From a virus, in IMG/VR virus record IMGVR_UViG_3300023116_000176, positions 1 to 33,308 of that record: 33,308 nucleotides of DNA; one strand, 5' to 3'. The notes beneath the pieces are model-generated. The model was not told the DNA's origin and did not search any database. It saw only the letters and a program-made list of their open reading frames with translations. Position numbers and translations under genes: made by a program. Below are positions 1 through 8,177 of the stretch, piece by piece (the stretch's first letter is position 1; each line of letters opens with the position of its first letter).

Positions 1-176
1 CAATAACACCCGCAAAATTAACGAGTGCATTAGTAAAAGATGATACTCCTGTAAGAGTTAATAAAAATAGTATAAATACTAATATGACTATTGCATCGGA
101 TGAGAATGCATTTGTTGCTGGACCAGTAACAGTCAATAGTACAATAACAATAAACGGAACATTTACAGTAGTTTAA
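1..176 (+). CDS. C-terminal end of a tail-fibre-like protein (partial)
   Basis: The frame is open from base 3 to a TAA at 174-176, giving the last 57 residues of a protein whose start lies outside the window. The tail reads as a short beta-rich repeat with an ASDENAFVAGPVTV core, the kind of terminal segment seen at the end of many phage tail fibre or tail proteins. The next fibre gene starts one base after the stop, so it belongs to the fibre block. The frame does not match that of the truncated gene at the right end of the window. Assignment as a fibre end is by pattern and location. Confidence 0.6.
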   Translation, partial: ITPAKLTSALVKDDTPVRVNKNSINTNMTIASDENAFVAGPVTVNSTITINGTFTVV

Positions 177-177
177 T

Positions 178-729
178 ATGGCAAGTATATTACAAGTTGA
201 ACAAATTAAAGGACCTACATCTGGAGCTAGTGCTAATACTATTACGATTCCAAGTGGTCAGACATTAGATATGTCTAATGCCACGGTAAATGGAGCTTTG
301 ACTGAAATACAAGCAGCAGATATGCCGGCGGGTACGGTGTTGCAGGTTGTTCAAACTGAAGCATCAAGTGGATTTTCAACAACAAATTCTACAGTTCAAG
401 ATACTGGTCATTCAGCATCAATAACACCATCATCATCAAGTAATAAAATTTTAGTAAGTGTATCTTGGGTGGGATATAACAATTCCGCTAACAGAACTTA
501 CAAAGCGTATTTATATAGAGGTGCAACAAAAATTTATGGACAGCATTTAGGTGAAGATACTGGTTTAGCATTTAGGTCTAACGCAATAATTACTTTAGAC
601 TCTCCATCTACAACATCTTCTGTAACTTATACTATGTATGTAGGAACAGATGGAATAGGAACTGCTTACTATAGTGGTTCTGTTGCTCAAGGTGGTGCAA
701 CAATTACATTGATGGAGATAGCAGGATAA
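178..729 (+). CDS. Putative tail fibre / appendage protein, 183 aa
   Basis: The N-terminus (MASILQVEQIKGPTSGAS) and the following ITIPSGQTLDMSNA stretch match the N-terminal pattern I know from marine phage tail fibre proteins. It is followed by a Ser/Thr-rich beta-strand domain from about residue 55 to the end, ending in a hydrophobic strand (ATITLMEIAG), consistent with a receptor-facing beta-sandwich. It sits between another fibre fragment and an XkdW-like small protein, and its stop overlaps the next ATG by one base (TAATG). The exact receptor is unknown. Confidence 0.65.
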   Translation: MASILQVEQIKGPTSGASANTITIPSGQTLDMSNATVNGALTEIQAADMPAGTVLQVVQTEASSGFSTTNSTVQDTGHSASITPSSSSNKILVSVSWVGYNNSANRTYKAYLYRGATKIYGQHLGEDTGLAFRSNAIITLDSPSTTSSVTYTMYVGTDGIGTAYYSGSVAQGGATITLMEIAG

Positions 730-995
730 TGAATAAACACGAAGCAATCAGAGAATTAAACTCATCGGTAGTAAGTATCAAAGGTGATACTGCTTATGAT
801 ATAGATGGTAACGAAGTATCTTATGATTCAGATGCTGTTCAAACGTTAATGGATAGCAAAGCATACATTGACAACAGAAAAAGAGAATACCCAAGCATTG
901 GTGATCAACTAGATGCATTGTTTCAAGCTGGAGCATTTCCAGATGATATGGCTGCTCAGATACAAGCAGTTAAAGATAAGTATCCTAAGGAATAA
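729..995 (+). CDS. XkdW-like small tail-associated protein, 88 aa
   Basis: A small soluble protein whose C-terminal half (REYPSIGDQLDALFQAGAF, then KDKYPKE) is the pattern common to XkdW-like or tail-fibre-companion proteins of many phages. These usually lie next to fibre genes, as this one does between two fibre genes. Its start overlaps the stop of the preceding fibre gene (TAATG), which suggests coupled translation. The function is not established; a fibre-assembly or structural accessory role is an inference from context. Confidence 0.6.
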   Translation: MNKHEAIRELNSSVVSIKGDTAYDIDGNEVSYDSDAVQTLMDSKAYIDNRKREYPSIGDQLDALFQAGAFPDDMAAQIQAVKDKYPKE

Positions 996-997
996 TT

Positions 998-2083
998 ATG
1001 AGTAGTATAATTAAAGTCAATACAATACATGATACTACTGGTAATGATGCACTCACTATTGATTCTTCTGGTAATGTAACTGCATCTCAAGGGTTTGTAC
1101 CTTCGACACAACTAAGTCATAGAAACCTGATTATCAATGGTGCTATGCAGGTGGCTCAAAGAGGTACGAGTGGAACTAATACTGGTGATAGTCAGTTTCC
1201 AAGTGTAGATAGATGGTTGACAAGAACTTATAATGGAACTGGTCGTGTAACTCTAGCACGACAAAATATAGATTCAAATGGTTTTAGGTACTCAGTAAGA
1301 GCAACTCCATCAACTACAGATACTTCAGGCACTTATGGTTATACTTTAGGGCAATATATTGAAGGAAATAACACAAACCATTTAAACTGGGGAACATCTA
1401 GTGCACAAACAATAACATTATCTTTTTGGGTAAAATCTTCAGAAACTGGAACATTTAGTGTGTCTTTTAGAAATGGTGCAGGAGATAGAAGTTGGGTTTC
1501 TAGTTACTCAATAAGCACATCAGACACCTTTGAATATAAAACTATAACAGTTACTGGTTCAACTGACGGAACTTGGGCAACCGATACTAATGCTTCAATC
1601 TTATTAGAGTTTTGTTATGGTGGGCAAACATCTAAATCCACTTCTAGTTTAGACCAATGGGTAACTGGAAATTATACTGCTGCGACTGGACAAACAGATA
1701 TTATGCAAAGCACCAGCAACTATTTTGAAATTACGGGCGTTCAATTAGAAATGGGTTCAGTAGCAACTCCATTTGAACACCGTAGTTATGGTGAAGAACT
1801 GGCAAAATGTCAGAGGTATTATGAAATTGCTAGTGGTGGCTGGTATGGTTACCCTGCAGGTCAAAGTAATCATCGAATATCTGTTCCTTATAAAGCAACT
1901 AAGCGTGCTGCACCTACTTTAACTAAATTAGTATCAAGTGAAAATTGTGCTAGTGGTGTAGATGTTTTAGGTGGACACGAGGATGAAACAGCAAGTGGCA
2001 GAGTACAAGCAACTAATTTATTTCTTACTGGTGCAGATAAATATTTTTATGCTAAATTTTCAGCAGACTCGGAGTTATCATAA
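998..2083 (+). CDS. Tail fibre protein with putative carbohydrate-binding domain, 361 aa
   Basis: It starts with the marine phage fibre pattern SSIIKVNTIHDTTGNDALTI, then has NLIINGAMQVAQRG near residues 43-56 and a long beta-rich region. The TLSFWVKSSETGTFSVSF strand pattern and the QLEMGSVATPFEHRSYGEEL motif near residues 250-270 are typical of fibre proteins with a jelly-roll carbohydrate-binding-like domain, and the last ~80 residues form a variable tip. The start has an AAGGA ribosome site six bases upstream. It is followed in an overlapping start by a 65-aa companion. It probably binds the host surface; the ligand cannot be told from the sequence. Confidence 0.75.
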   Translation: MSSIIKVNTIHDTTGNDALTIDSSGNVTASQGFVPSTQLSHRNLIINGAMQVAQRGTSGTNTGDSQFPSVDRWLTRTYNGTGRVTLARQNIDSNGFRYSVRATPSTTDTSGTYGYTLGQYIEGNNTNHLNWGTSSAQTITLSFWVKSSETGTFSVSFRNGAGDRSWVSSYSISTSDTFEYKTITVTGSTDGTWATDTNASILLEFCYGGQTSKSTSSLDQWVTGNYTAATGQTDIMQSTSNYFEITGVQLEMGSVATPFEHRSYGEELAKCQRYYEIASGGWYGYPAGQSNHRISVPYKATKRAAPTLTKLVSSENCASGVDVLGGHEDETASGRVQATNLFLTGADKYFYAKFSADSELS

Positions 2084-2280
2084 TGAATATTACATCAGCA
2101 CAATATGTAAACGAAACTCTTTTTGATAAAGAAGGTGTACCTACAACTACTCAGTTTCAAATAAATGCAGTAATAGATGGTAAAACATATGTTGTACCAT
2201 TATGTGAAGGCAACAGACACTATGACGAGATTATGCGACAAGTAAATGCAGGTACATTAACAATAACGGATGCTGAGTAA
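2083..2280 (+). CDS. Small conserved phage protein next to tail fibre, 65 aa
   Basis: A 65-residue protein, predicted beta-rich and acidic overall, reading NITSAQYVNETLFDKEGVP at the start. Similar short proteins follow fibre genes in other marine phages, but I know of no assigned function. A GGAG sits eight bases before the ATG, inside the preceding fibre gene, whose last base is shared with this start. It ends in TAATG with the next tiny ORF, so the fibre gene, this gene and the following membrane genes form one tightly packed transcript. Confidence 0.6.
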   Translation: MNITSAQYVNETLFDKEGVPTTTQFQINAVIDGKTYVVPLCEGNRHYDEIMRQVNAGTLTITDAE

Positions 2281-2375
2281 TGCCTATATTAAGAAATCCA
2301 TTAAACGGAAGATTGATTAAAAATAATTTCTGGAATAGAATAAAGGTAGCTATATTAAGGTTGTTTAAGAAATGA
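2280..2375 (+). CDS. Basic 31-aa microprotein
   Basis: A short open frame overlapping its neighbours on both sides: its ATG shares one base with the preceding TAA and its TGA overlaps the next gene by four bases (ATGA). The product has about seven Lys/Arg residues and an amphipathic C-terminal half (NRIKVAILRLFKK). It fills what would otherwise be a 91-base gap in a block with almost no spacing. No family is recognised. It could be a membrane-associated basic peptide or merely a coupling frame. Confidence 0.5.
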   Translation: MPILRNPLNGRLIKNNFWNRIKVAILRLFKK

Positions 2376-2797
2376 TGACATTACTCACAAATGTGTTACC
2401 TATTATGAGTGGCTTCTTAATGAAGTTATTTGCACTTAATCAAGCTGCAAAACAAGAACAACATAAAATGCAACTAGAGGCATTAGTAGCTCAGAACAAT
2501 GCTATTAATGATGCTAGAAAAGCTGCTGAGAAAGAATCTCCAATGGCAGCAATGAATCGTAGAATTATTATTCTAACTATTCTTGCGTTAATTATATTTA
2601 CACAAATAGCACCTCCGCTATTAGATATTCAAACTGTTATACCTGTGGTTGAAAAGTCAGAAGGTTTCTTAGGCTTCTTTGCTAGTGAAGAAACTAAGTT
2701 TATTCCTGTAGAAGGTTTAGTTAAATATGAAGAGATATTTAAGTGGGCTTCTATGATTATTGAATTTTACTTTGGAGCGCAATTAGCGAAGAAATAA
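2372..2797 (+). CDS. Holin-like membrane protein, 141 aa
   Basis: Three hydrophobic stretches are visible: residues ~4-22, ~64-84 (RRIIILTILALIIFTQIAPP) and ~124-138 near the C-terminus, ending FYFGAQLAKK. A basic, charged helix lies at ~23-60. The RRII start of the second span and the final YFG motif are the pattern of a membrane protein widespread in marine phages, similar in layout to three-span holins of the GTA type. It heads a run of membrane and exported proteins, which fits a lysis role. Holin function is an inference; the topology is what the sequence shows. Confidence 0.6.
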   Translation: MMTLLTNVLPIMSGFLMKLFALNQAAKQEQHKMQLEALVAQNNAINDARKAAEKESPMAAMNRRIIILTILALIIFTQIAPPLLDIQTVIPVVEKSEGFLGFFASEETKFIPVEGLVKYEEIFKWASMIIEFYFGAQLAKK

Positions 2798-2967
2798 TGA
2801 CTGCAGCAGAAATAAAAGATATTGATAGACGACTGACTTCTTTAGAAACAGAAGTACATATTCAGTTTAAAGAAGTGTTTACAAGAGTTAAAAGATTAGA
2901 AGCAATAATGATTGGTACTAGTGGTACTATTATTGTTCTTTTACTTAAAGTAGCATTCGGTTCATGA
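2797..2967 (+). CDS. Small coiled-coil, tail-anchored membrane protein, 56 aa
   Basis: Residues 1-35 form a charged heptad-like helix (IDRRLTSLETEV, then FTRVKRLEA), followed by one membrane span at ~37-54 rich in Ile, Val and Leu. The layout is like XhlA-type holin accessories, with a cytoplasmic coiled coil and one C-terminal span. Its start overlaps the previous stop (TAATG) and its stop overlaps the next start (ATGA), so it is translationally coupled to the holin-like gene and to an exported protein. A lysis accessory role is an inference. Confidence 0.65.
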   Translation: MTAAEIKDIDRRLTSLETEVHIQFKEVFTRVKRLEAIMIGTSGTIIVLLLKVAFGS

Positions 2968-3557
2968 AGAAGTTTATATGGTTGTTACTGCTGCCGCTAA
3001 CCTTAAATGCAGCAGATACTACTATAGAAACAACTACCACTACCACTAACACATCTACAAGTACTAATACAAACACAAGTACTTCTACTATGGATTATAA
3101 GAATCAACCTGTGCAGAGAGCTGCTGCTCCTAATGTTACTGTCAGTAATAATGATGTGTGTGTTGCTGGAGTAAGTGGAGGCGCACAAGGAAATGCTATA
3201 GGTATTTCATTTGGTACTACAGTTACAGACCCTAACTGTGAAAGAATTAAACTAGCTAGAGAGTTACGCAATGCAAATATGAAAGTAGCTTCTGTAGCTA
3301 TATTATGTCAAGACCCTAGGGTATTCCAGGCTATGATAGATTCTGGTACTCCATGCCCGTTTAAGGGACTTATAGGACAGCAAGCTAAAGATATGTGGAA
3401 CAAGTATCCAGAACTTAGAGCTGATTATGCTGACTATCTTAAGAAAATAGACATCTTAGTACAAGCTGGTTATATGGATAAAGATGGAAATATGTTAGAG
3501 AAAGCTGATGCGGAAACTGATAGCAAGTTTAAGTCTAGTACTGACAACTGGAATTAA
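2964..3557 (+). CDS. Conserved exported protein with Thr-rich linker and four cysteines, 197 aa
   Basis: The N-terminus (MKKFIWLLLLPLTLNA, then AD) is a classic Sec signal peptide with cleavage expected after residue ~16. A Thr/Ser/Asn-only stretch follows to ~residue 42, then a globular domain with four cysteines (in DVCVAG, DPNCER, AILCQDP and TPCPFKG) that could form two disulfides in the periplasm. Proteins with the same VCVAG...DPNCERIKLAR...ILCQD pattern occur in other marine phages as unnamed exported proteins. It lies directly behind two small membrane proteins. The function is unknown; envelope disruption or protection are both possible. Confidence 0.7.
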   Translation: MKKFIWLLLLPLTLNAADTTIETTTTTTNTSTSTNTNTSTSTMDYKNQPVQRAAAPNVTVSNNDVCVAGVSGGAQGNAIGISFGTTVTDPNCERIKLARELRNANMKVASVAILCQDPRVFQAMIDSGTPCPFKGLIGQQAKDMWNKYPELRADYADYLKKIDILVQAGYMDKDGNMLEKADAETDSKFKSSTDNWN

Positions 3558-4638
3558 TGCTTTAACAAGCGATAATCTAGTACAAGACCCTTATGTTGAG
3601 TTTTTGGATAGCACTTACGATTATCCAAATATCCATAATCATGGCACTTGGTCACAAGACCCTTACATCTATACTGGTAGTAGCAGCTACGAACATACTG
3701 CTACATCTGATTACAACATTAATCTTGACACATTAAAGTTTGAAATAACTAAAGTTAATTATGGCTATAGTTATAAAGCCTACTATGATGGTTTAGGTGC
3801 TATTGGTTTAGCTATTATTGATGCTAATGGAGATATTATTGATAGTACTACTTATGAGTTTGATATAACTGCATCTAATGATTTAACAACTGTAGATAGA
3901 ATTTATAACGAAACTGCTTATCTTAAAGAAGCAGATACTATTAGATTAGGTGTTGGAGGTTTGTCTGATAGAAATGGTACAGACGACATAATGATTACTG
4001 ACATCTATTTAACTTATGATTATCAAGAAATTCCTCTAGATCTGATTACTGATAACTCTCTTAAGACAGCTTTAAACGATAGCGTGTACGACTTTCCTGC
4101 TTTAGAACTGCCTGAGATTAAAGTTGAACAACCTATAGAAACTAAAGTAGAACCTATAGAACAACCTTCAGCAGCTACCCCAGCACCTTCTAACTTAAGT
4201 ACACCTAAGGTATCTAATGATTCTGTTAAGGAAGTTAAGTCTGCTGCTGTAGTTGAACCTAAGTCAACTAAAGTAGAGTCTAGCACGAAAACAAAGAAAA
4301 GTAAAGAGGTAACAAAGAATGAATCTAAAACAAAGACAACAACGAAATCAAGAACTGCAGGAGTCTCTGAAGCTCTTGAGACAACATCCATGGTTTCTAT
4401 TGCTAGCAACAGCGTTAACCTTAACGACCCTGGTAGCTTTTTTGGCAGCATTGGAATGGACTTTGAATCTTATACTGGTGTTGAGTTAGTTGAGTTGATA
4501 CACTTAACAGAGCCGTCATTCTATGATGAACCAGATTTTTATGACACAGAGATAGCATTAACTGATAATATTCAGCTTAATAACATAGATTTTTATAAAG
4601 GAACTAATTGGTATGGAAGCAATACTAAATTTTATTAA
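3508..4638 (+). CDS. Second exported protein, beta-rich with Lys/Thr/Pro linker, 376 aa
   Basis: It begins with a second signal peptide (MRKLIASLSLVLTTGINA, cleavage expected after ~18), encoded in another frame inside the last 50 bases of the preceding exported-protein gene. Residues ~20-175 look like an extracellular beta-sandwich rich in Tyr, Asp and Gly. Residues ~205-290 are a low-complexity Pro/Val/Glu then Lys/Ser/Thr linker. The last ~85 residues form a small acidic domain. There is no lipobox cysteine. No family is recognised. Its place between holin-like genes suggests action on the host envelope, but no enzymatic motif is visible. Confidence 0.65.
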   Translation: MRKLIASLSLVLTTGINALTSDNLVQDPYVEFLDSTYDYPNIHNHGTWSQDPYIYTGSSSYEHTATSDYNINLDTLKFEITKVNYGYSYKAYYDGLGAIGLAIIDANGDIIDSTTYEFDITASNDLTTVDRIYNETAYLKEADTIRLGVGGLSDRNGTDDIMITDIYLTYDYQEIPLDLITDNSLKTALNDSVYDFPALELPEIKVEQPIETKVEPIEQPSAATPAPSNLSTPKVSNDSVKEVKSAAVVEPKSTKVESSTKTKKSKEVTKNESKTKTTTKSRTAGVSEALETTSMVSIASNSVNLNDPGSFFGSIGMDFESYTGVELVELIHLTEPSFYDEPDFYDTEIALTDNIQLNNIDFYKGTNWYGSNTKFY

Positions 4639-4969
4639 AGAAGCTTTGGCTGGTAAAAAGATGTCAGCCCAATGGATTGTTACTATAGCAGTAGCTGTAG
4701 CTGGTATTGCATGGTCAGGTACATTATTCTGGCAAGAGTATCAAGGTATGCAAGGTTCTATTGCAGGTTTACAAGAACAGGCTCATGACAAGACTCCAGC
4801 ATACGATGAAGCTCCAATAAGCGGTAGAGTAACAGCAAACGCTAATGCTATCATAAGTATTCAGGAAAGAATAAAGTCGCTAGAATCGAATATTTCGAGG
4901 CTTGACAAGGATATAATGAAAGCAGAAGACAAATATGACAATAGAAATTCTAACCCACTAGCAATGTAA
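4613..4969 (+). CDS. Single-span membrane protein with coiled coil, 118 aa
   Basis: An N-terminal helix is followed by a membrane span at ~21-40 (WIVTIAVAVAGIAWSGTLFW), then a charged region with a predicted coiled coil at ~75-110 (IISIQERIKSLESNISRLDK). The topology is N-in, C-out or the reverse. The start overlaps the preceding exported-protein gene by 26 bases. It resembles small phage lysis-cassette proteins in layout (pinholin- or spanin-like) but has no family signature that I can name. Confidence 0.6.
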   Translation: MEAILNFIKEALAGKKMSAQWIVTIAVAVAGIAWSGTLFWQEYQGMQGSIAGLQEQAHDKTPAYDEAPISGRVTANANAIISIQERIKSLESNISRLDKDIMKAEDKYDNRNSNPLAM

Positions 4970-4971
4970 CT

Positions 4972-5073
4972 ATGAAAGAATATAAAAAATCACAAGGTTT
5001 TAAACCATGCGCTTCATGCAAAACTAAAGCTAAATGTAAAAAAGCAGGTAGATGTCTTGCAGGGAGTAAATAA
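4972..5073 (+). CDS. Tiny cysteine-rich basic protein, 33 aa
   Basis: An ATG two bases after the previous stop opens a 33-codon frame whose product has four cysteines spaced CxxC-x5-C-x5-C (residues 13, 16, 22 and 28) and about ten lysines or arginines. This is the pattern of a minimal zinc-binding or disulfide peptide. Its TAA shares one base with the ATG of the next gene, and the GGGAG before that ATG lies within it. The cysteine spacing and tight packing argue that it is real. The role is unknown. Confidence 0.6.
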   Translation: MKEYKKSQGFKPCASCKTKAKCKKAGRCLAGSK

Positions 5074-5360
5074 TGCCAGCTAAAAGAGACCCTAGATTAG
5101 CTAGAGCAGGTGTAAACGGTTTTAATAAACCAAAGCGTACACCTAATCATAAAACTAAGTCTCATGTAGTTGTAGCTAAAGAAGGCGATAAGATTAAAAC
5201 TATTAGATTTGGTCAACAAAATGTTAAAGGTTCTCCTAAAAAAGCTGGAGAGTCAGCATCTTATGCAGCAAGAAGAAAGAGTTTTAAAGCTAGACACGCT
5301 AAGAATATTTCTAAGGGTAAAATGTCTGCTGCTTATTGGGCAGATAAAGTTAAATGGTAA
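5073..5360 (+). CDS. DUF6321-like basic protein, 95 aa
   Basis: A highly basic small protein with KRDPRLARAGVNGFNKPKRT near the N-terminus, KSHVVVAKEGDKIKTIRFGQ in the middle and RHAKNISKGKMSAAYWADKV at the end. This matches the DUF6321-type proteins I recall from many phages, and the length is normal for that group. It has a GGGAG ribosome site six bases upstream. The function is unknown. The charge and its position just ahead of the tail adaptor suggest a nucleic-acid or virion-associated role, which is inference. Confidence 0.75.
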   Translation: MPAKRDPRLARAGVNGFNKPKRTPNHKTKSHVVVAKEGDKIKTIRFGQQNVKGSPKKAGESASYAARRKSFKARHAKNISKGKMSAAYWADKVKW

Positions 5361-5378
5361 TCAATATAGGAGAAGACT

Positions 5379-5462
5379 ATGATTAATTGGGATAATTTTG
5401 TACCAGCTAAACCAGCTCCAGCAAAAGAAAAGAAAGCACCAGCTAAAAAAGAAAATAAGTAG
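5379..5462 (+). CDS. Lys/Pro/Ala-rich microprotein, 27 aa
   Basis: A strong ribosome site (ATAGGAGAAGACT) stands in front of an ATG that opens a 27-codon frame, MINWDNFVP followed by repeats of Ala, Pro and Lys. The TAG stop forms part of the AGGAG that serves the tail adaptor gene starting ten bases later. The ribosome site and the otherwise unexplained gap support expression. Low-complexity AP/K tails are typical of unfolded DNA- or virion-binding segments. No family is known. Confidence 0.55.
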   Translation: MINWDNFVPAKPAPAKEKKAPAKKENK

Positions 5463-5471
5463 GAGTAATAA

Positions 5472-6215
5472 ATGGACTACAGAGAATTAATTAATGAGGT
5501 TCTTATTAGATTAAGAGAGCCTACTATTGCGACTGACTGGTCTGGTAATATTAATGATAGCTCTGTTGTTTCTGATTATCAAAAAGTTATTGGAACATTA
5601 GTAAACGATTCTAAAAAGTATGTTGAATCTAAGCATGACTGGAATCCACTAAGAGAAACATTTAATGTTACTTTAGTTGATGGCACGCAGCAGTATCTAC
5701 TAGGAGATTCTTCTTCTGGTGTTGGTCTAACATTTAAGATATTAGATATTATTAATAAAGATACTGGTACTAAGTTACATCAAGTTAACAATGAATGGTT
5801 AAACGATAAGATGTTTCCAACTTCTAGTGTTGCTTATGGTGAACCTAACTCTTATGCTATTAACGGCAGCAGCCAGGCTACAGCATCAAGAGAACCAGAT
5901 GCTTTAATAGATTTTTATCCAGTACCTAATGCTTCTGTAGCAGGTAATGTTATAGCTGTTAATGTTGTAAAAGACCAAGAACCTTTAAAATTAGCAACAG
6001 ACATTATTAAAGTTCCATATCAGCCAGTAATACTTGGAGCATGGGCTAGAGCTATTGCTGAAAGAGGTGAAGATGGAGGTACTCAAACAACTGTAGTAAC
6101 TGCAGAAGCTCTTGAATCTTTAACTCAAGCAATACAACTTGATGCTGGTAACTTTAGATATGAAAAAGACTTTTATGTAAGCGAGCGTTATACAACTAAT
6201 TGGAATAATGGCTAA
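5472..6215 (+). CDS. Head-to-tail adaptor (tail tubular A-like), 247 aa
   Basis: The protein starts MDYRELINEVLIRLREPTI and has NDSKKYVESKHDWNPLRETF at residues ~45-65, a helical start followed by beta strands. This is the pattern of T7 gp11 / P22 gp4-like adaptor proteins that bridge the portal to the tail nozzle. The length is in the usual range (about 190-250 aa). It directly precedes, with an 8-base overlap, the large beta-propeller-like nozzle protein, as in T7 (gp11-gp12). AGGAG lies six bases before the ATG. Confidence 0.7.
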   Translation: MDYRELINEVLIRLREPTIATDWSGNINDSSVVSDYQKVIGTLVNDSKKYVESKHDWNPLRETFNVTLVDGTQQYLLGDSSSGVGLTFKILDIINKDTGTKLHQVNNEWLNDKMFPTSSVAYGEPNSYAINGSSQATASREPDALIDFYPVPNASVAGNVIAVNVVKDQEPLKLATDIIKVPYQPVILGAWARAIAERGEDGGTQTTVVTAEALESLTQAIQLDAGNFRYEKDFYVSERYTTNWNNG

Positions 6216-7797
6216 AGAATTATCATATTTACCACTAGATGATGTAGGAATTAATGGTCTTAATACTCAAGACAACTCTGCATCTTTAACACCAGCTTGG
6301 TTTACTAAAGCAGAAAACATAATCTTACAAGAAGGTGGACAGGTAACTTTTAGAAAAGGTTTAAAACAAAAATGTTTAGCTACTGATGGTCCTGTTAAAG
6401 CAATTATAGAATCAGAAGAAGCAGATAAGATATTTTCAGCTGTAGAAGATGACGATGGTAATGCATATATGTATGAAATGGACTTTTCTACTCCAGATGC
6501 AGCGTTTACTAATCAATTTGACACTACTGCAGCAACAGCTGACTGGCAAATGTTTGAATGGAATGGTGATATATGGGCATTTCAAGACGGAGTAGACCCA
6601 GTAACTTATGATTCATCAGCATCTGCTTGGTCACTTCAAAGAAGCATTACAGGTTTTCAAGAACCAACAGCATTGTCTGCAGCAACTGCTTTCTTACCTA
6701 CTTGTGGTATGGGTTACTATGGTAGGCTGTGGGTAGGCGGTATTCCAGAAACTCCAAATACTTTTTATTATTCAGATTTACTTATAGGTAAAGATTTTCA
6801 AGCAGCAGGAGCTGGTAGTGTAGATTTATCTAAAGTGTGGGGACAAGATGTTATTGTAGGTATTGCACCTTTTTATGGCAAATTAGTTATATTTGGTAGA
6901 AGTAATATTGTTTTATACTCTAATCCTTCATCTCCTGGAAGTTTAGAATTAGATGAAGTTATTGAAGGTATTGGTCTTGCTCATAGAGATTCTATACAAG
7001 CAGTAGGCGATGACTTATTATTCTTATCACCAACTGGTGTTAGGTCATTAGCAAGAACTACAGAAAAAGATAACTTACCTTTACAAGATTTTTCTAGAAA
7101 TATTAAAGATAGTCTTATTAGACTTATTAGTAAAAATAATCAAATTAAAAGTTGTTATCATGAAGATGAAGGTTTGTATCTTTTATCTTTTGTTGAGTCA
7201 AAGATAACTTATTCATTTGATTTAAAACACAGAACACAAGACGGTTCTCCACGAGTAACTACATTTAAATTTAATAGCACTAGAGATATAAACTCTATGG
7301 CATTTACACATAATCAAGGTTTTCTTGTAGGTCAATCTGGAGGGTCTATTGCTACTTATGAAGGATACTACGATAAAGTTTATGTTAGTGGTGGTGGTTA
7401 TACTGACTATCCTTATACTGGAACTTTTGCTACTATTTGGGTAGATTTAGGTAAATCAGTTATAGCTTCTATACTTAAAAAATTATTAGTTATTGTTGAA
7501 GGTGGTCAAGGTACTACAGTAGGTTTAAAGTGGTATACAGATTATGATGATAATAATCCAACTGCATTAAACTTTACTTTAAATCCTCAAGCATCTGGTA
7601 CTCCAGCATTATGGGGAGCTTCTACTTCTTTATATGGAACTTCTAAATATGCTCCTTACTATACATTTAAAGAGTATGGGGTATCATTATCAGGAAGAGC
7701 TAAATTTATTAAATTAGAAATGAATGCAATTACAGCAGGTTATGTGGCTTCATTGCAGGACATGAGTTTATTATTTAAACAAGGAAAAATACGATGA
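6208..7797 (+). CDS. Tail nozzle / tubular protein B-like, 529 aa
   Basis: A long all-beta protein in the second position of the adaptor-nozzle pair. The N-terminal pattern (INGLNTQDNSASLTPAWFTKAENI, then RKGLKQ) marks a nozzle- or stabilisation-type tail protein of podoviruses, in which a beta-propeller platform surrounds the tail channel (T7 gp12 / P22 gp10 type). GRLWVGGIPETPNTFYYSDL at ~180-200 and IAPFYGKLVIFGRSN at ~225 look like propeller blades. It is shorter than T7 gp12 (794 aa) and near P22 gp10 in length. The exact fold needs structural comparison. Confidence 0.7.
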   Translation: MAKELSYLPLDDVGINGLNTQDNSASLTPAWFTKAENIILQEGGQVTFRKGLKQKCLATDGPVKAIIESEEADKIFSAVEDDDGNAYMYEMDFSTPDAAFTNQFDTTAATADWQMFEWNGDIWAFQDGVDPVTYDSSASAWSLQRSITGFQEPTALSAATAFLPTCGMGYYGRLWVGGIPETPNTFYYSDLLIGKDFQAAGAGSVDLSKVWGQDVIVGIAPFYGKLVIFGRSNIVLYSNPSSPGSLELDEVIEGIGLAHRDSIQAVGDDLLFLSPTGVRSLARTTEKDNLPLQDFSRNIKDSLIRLISKNNQIKSCYHEDEGLYLLSFVESKITYSFDLKHRTQDGSPRVTTFKFNSTRDINSMAFTHNQGFLVGQSGGSIATYEGYYDKVYVSGGGYTDYPYTGTFATIWVDLGKSVIASILKKLLVIVEGGQGTTVGLKWYTDYDDNNPTALNFTLNPQASGTPALWGASTSLYGTSKYAPYYTFKEYGVSLSGRAKFIKLEMNAITAGYVASLQDMSLLFKQGKIR

Positions 7798-8174
7798 GTA
7801 ACTATTCAGTAATTACAGACTGGGATGGAAAAGATGCTCTAGCTGACTCTAATCCAGCTAAGGTTATCTCAGGCGATGAATTTCAAGATGAATTTGATGC
7901 TATTGCTACAGCAGTAGCTACTAAAGCAGATATTAATGGAGATGCTACAGAGTCATTTAGTGCAACTACAGCAGTTTCTGGAGCTAACACAACACAAGTA
8001 GCAACTACAGCCTTTGTAACTACAGCAATAACAAATGCAGCAGGTACAGGACTTACACATAATAGTGGAGCATTAGATATTTCTTCTACATCTAACGGTT
8101 ATGGTACTAGAACAGTATCAACTTCTGCACCAAGTGGTGGGGATAACGGAGATATTTGGTATAAAGTGAGTTAA
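7794..8174 (+). CDS. Small tail-fibre-like protein, 126 aa
   Basis: The first 45 residues (SNYSVITDWDGKDALADSNP, then GDEFQDEFDAIATAVATKAD) are the N-terminal module commonly found in tail fibre or tail-tip proteins of marine phages. A Thr/Ala-rich repeat segment (TTQVATTAFVTTAI) follows, a motif typical of fibre necks. It ends early with SGGDNGDIWYKVS, a motif often seen just before a fibre tip. It is therefore probably a truncated or two-part fibre whose tip is the next gene. It overlaps the nozzle gene by four bases. Confidence 0.65.
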   Translation: MSNYSVITDWDGKDALADSNPAKVISGDEFQDEFDAIATAVATKADINGDATESFSATTAVSGANTTQVATTAFVTTAITNAAGTGLTHNSGALDISSTSNGYGTRTVSTSAPSGGDNGDIWYKVS

Positions 8175-8177
8175 TTA

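Noticed and set aside
3003-3188. A minus-strand Ser/Ile-rich frame opposite the exported protein
   Set aside because: It is an antisense shadow of the Thr/Ser/Asn repeat and has no ribosome site.
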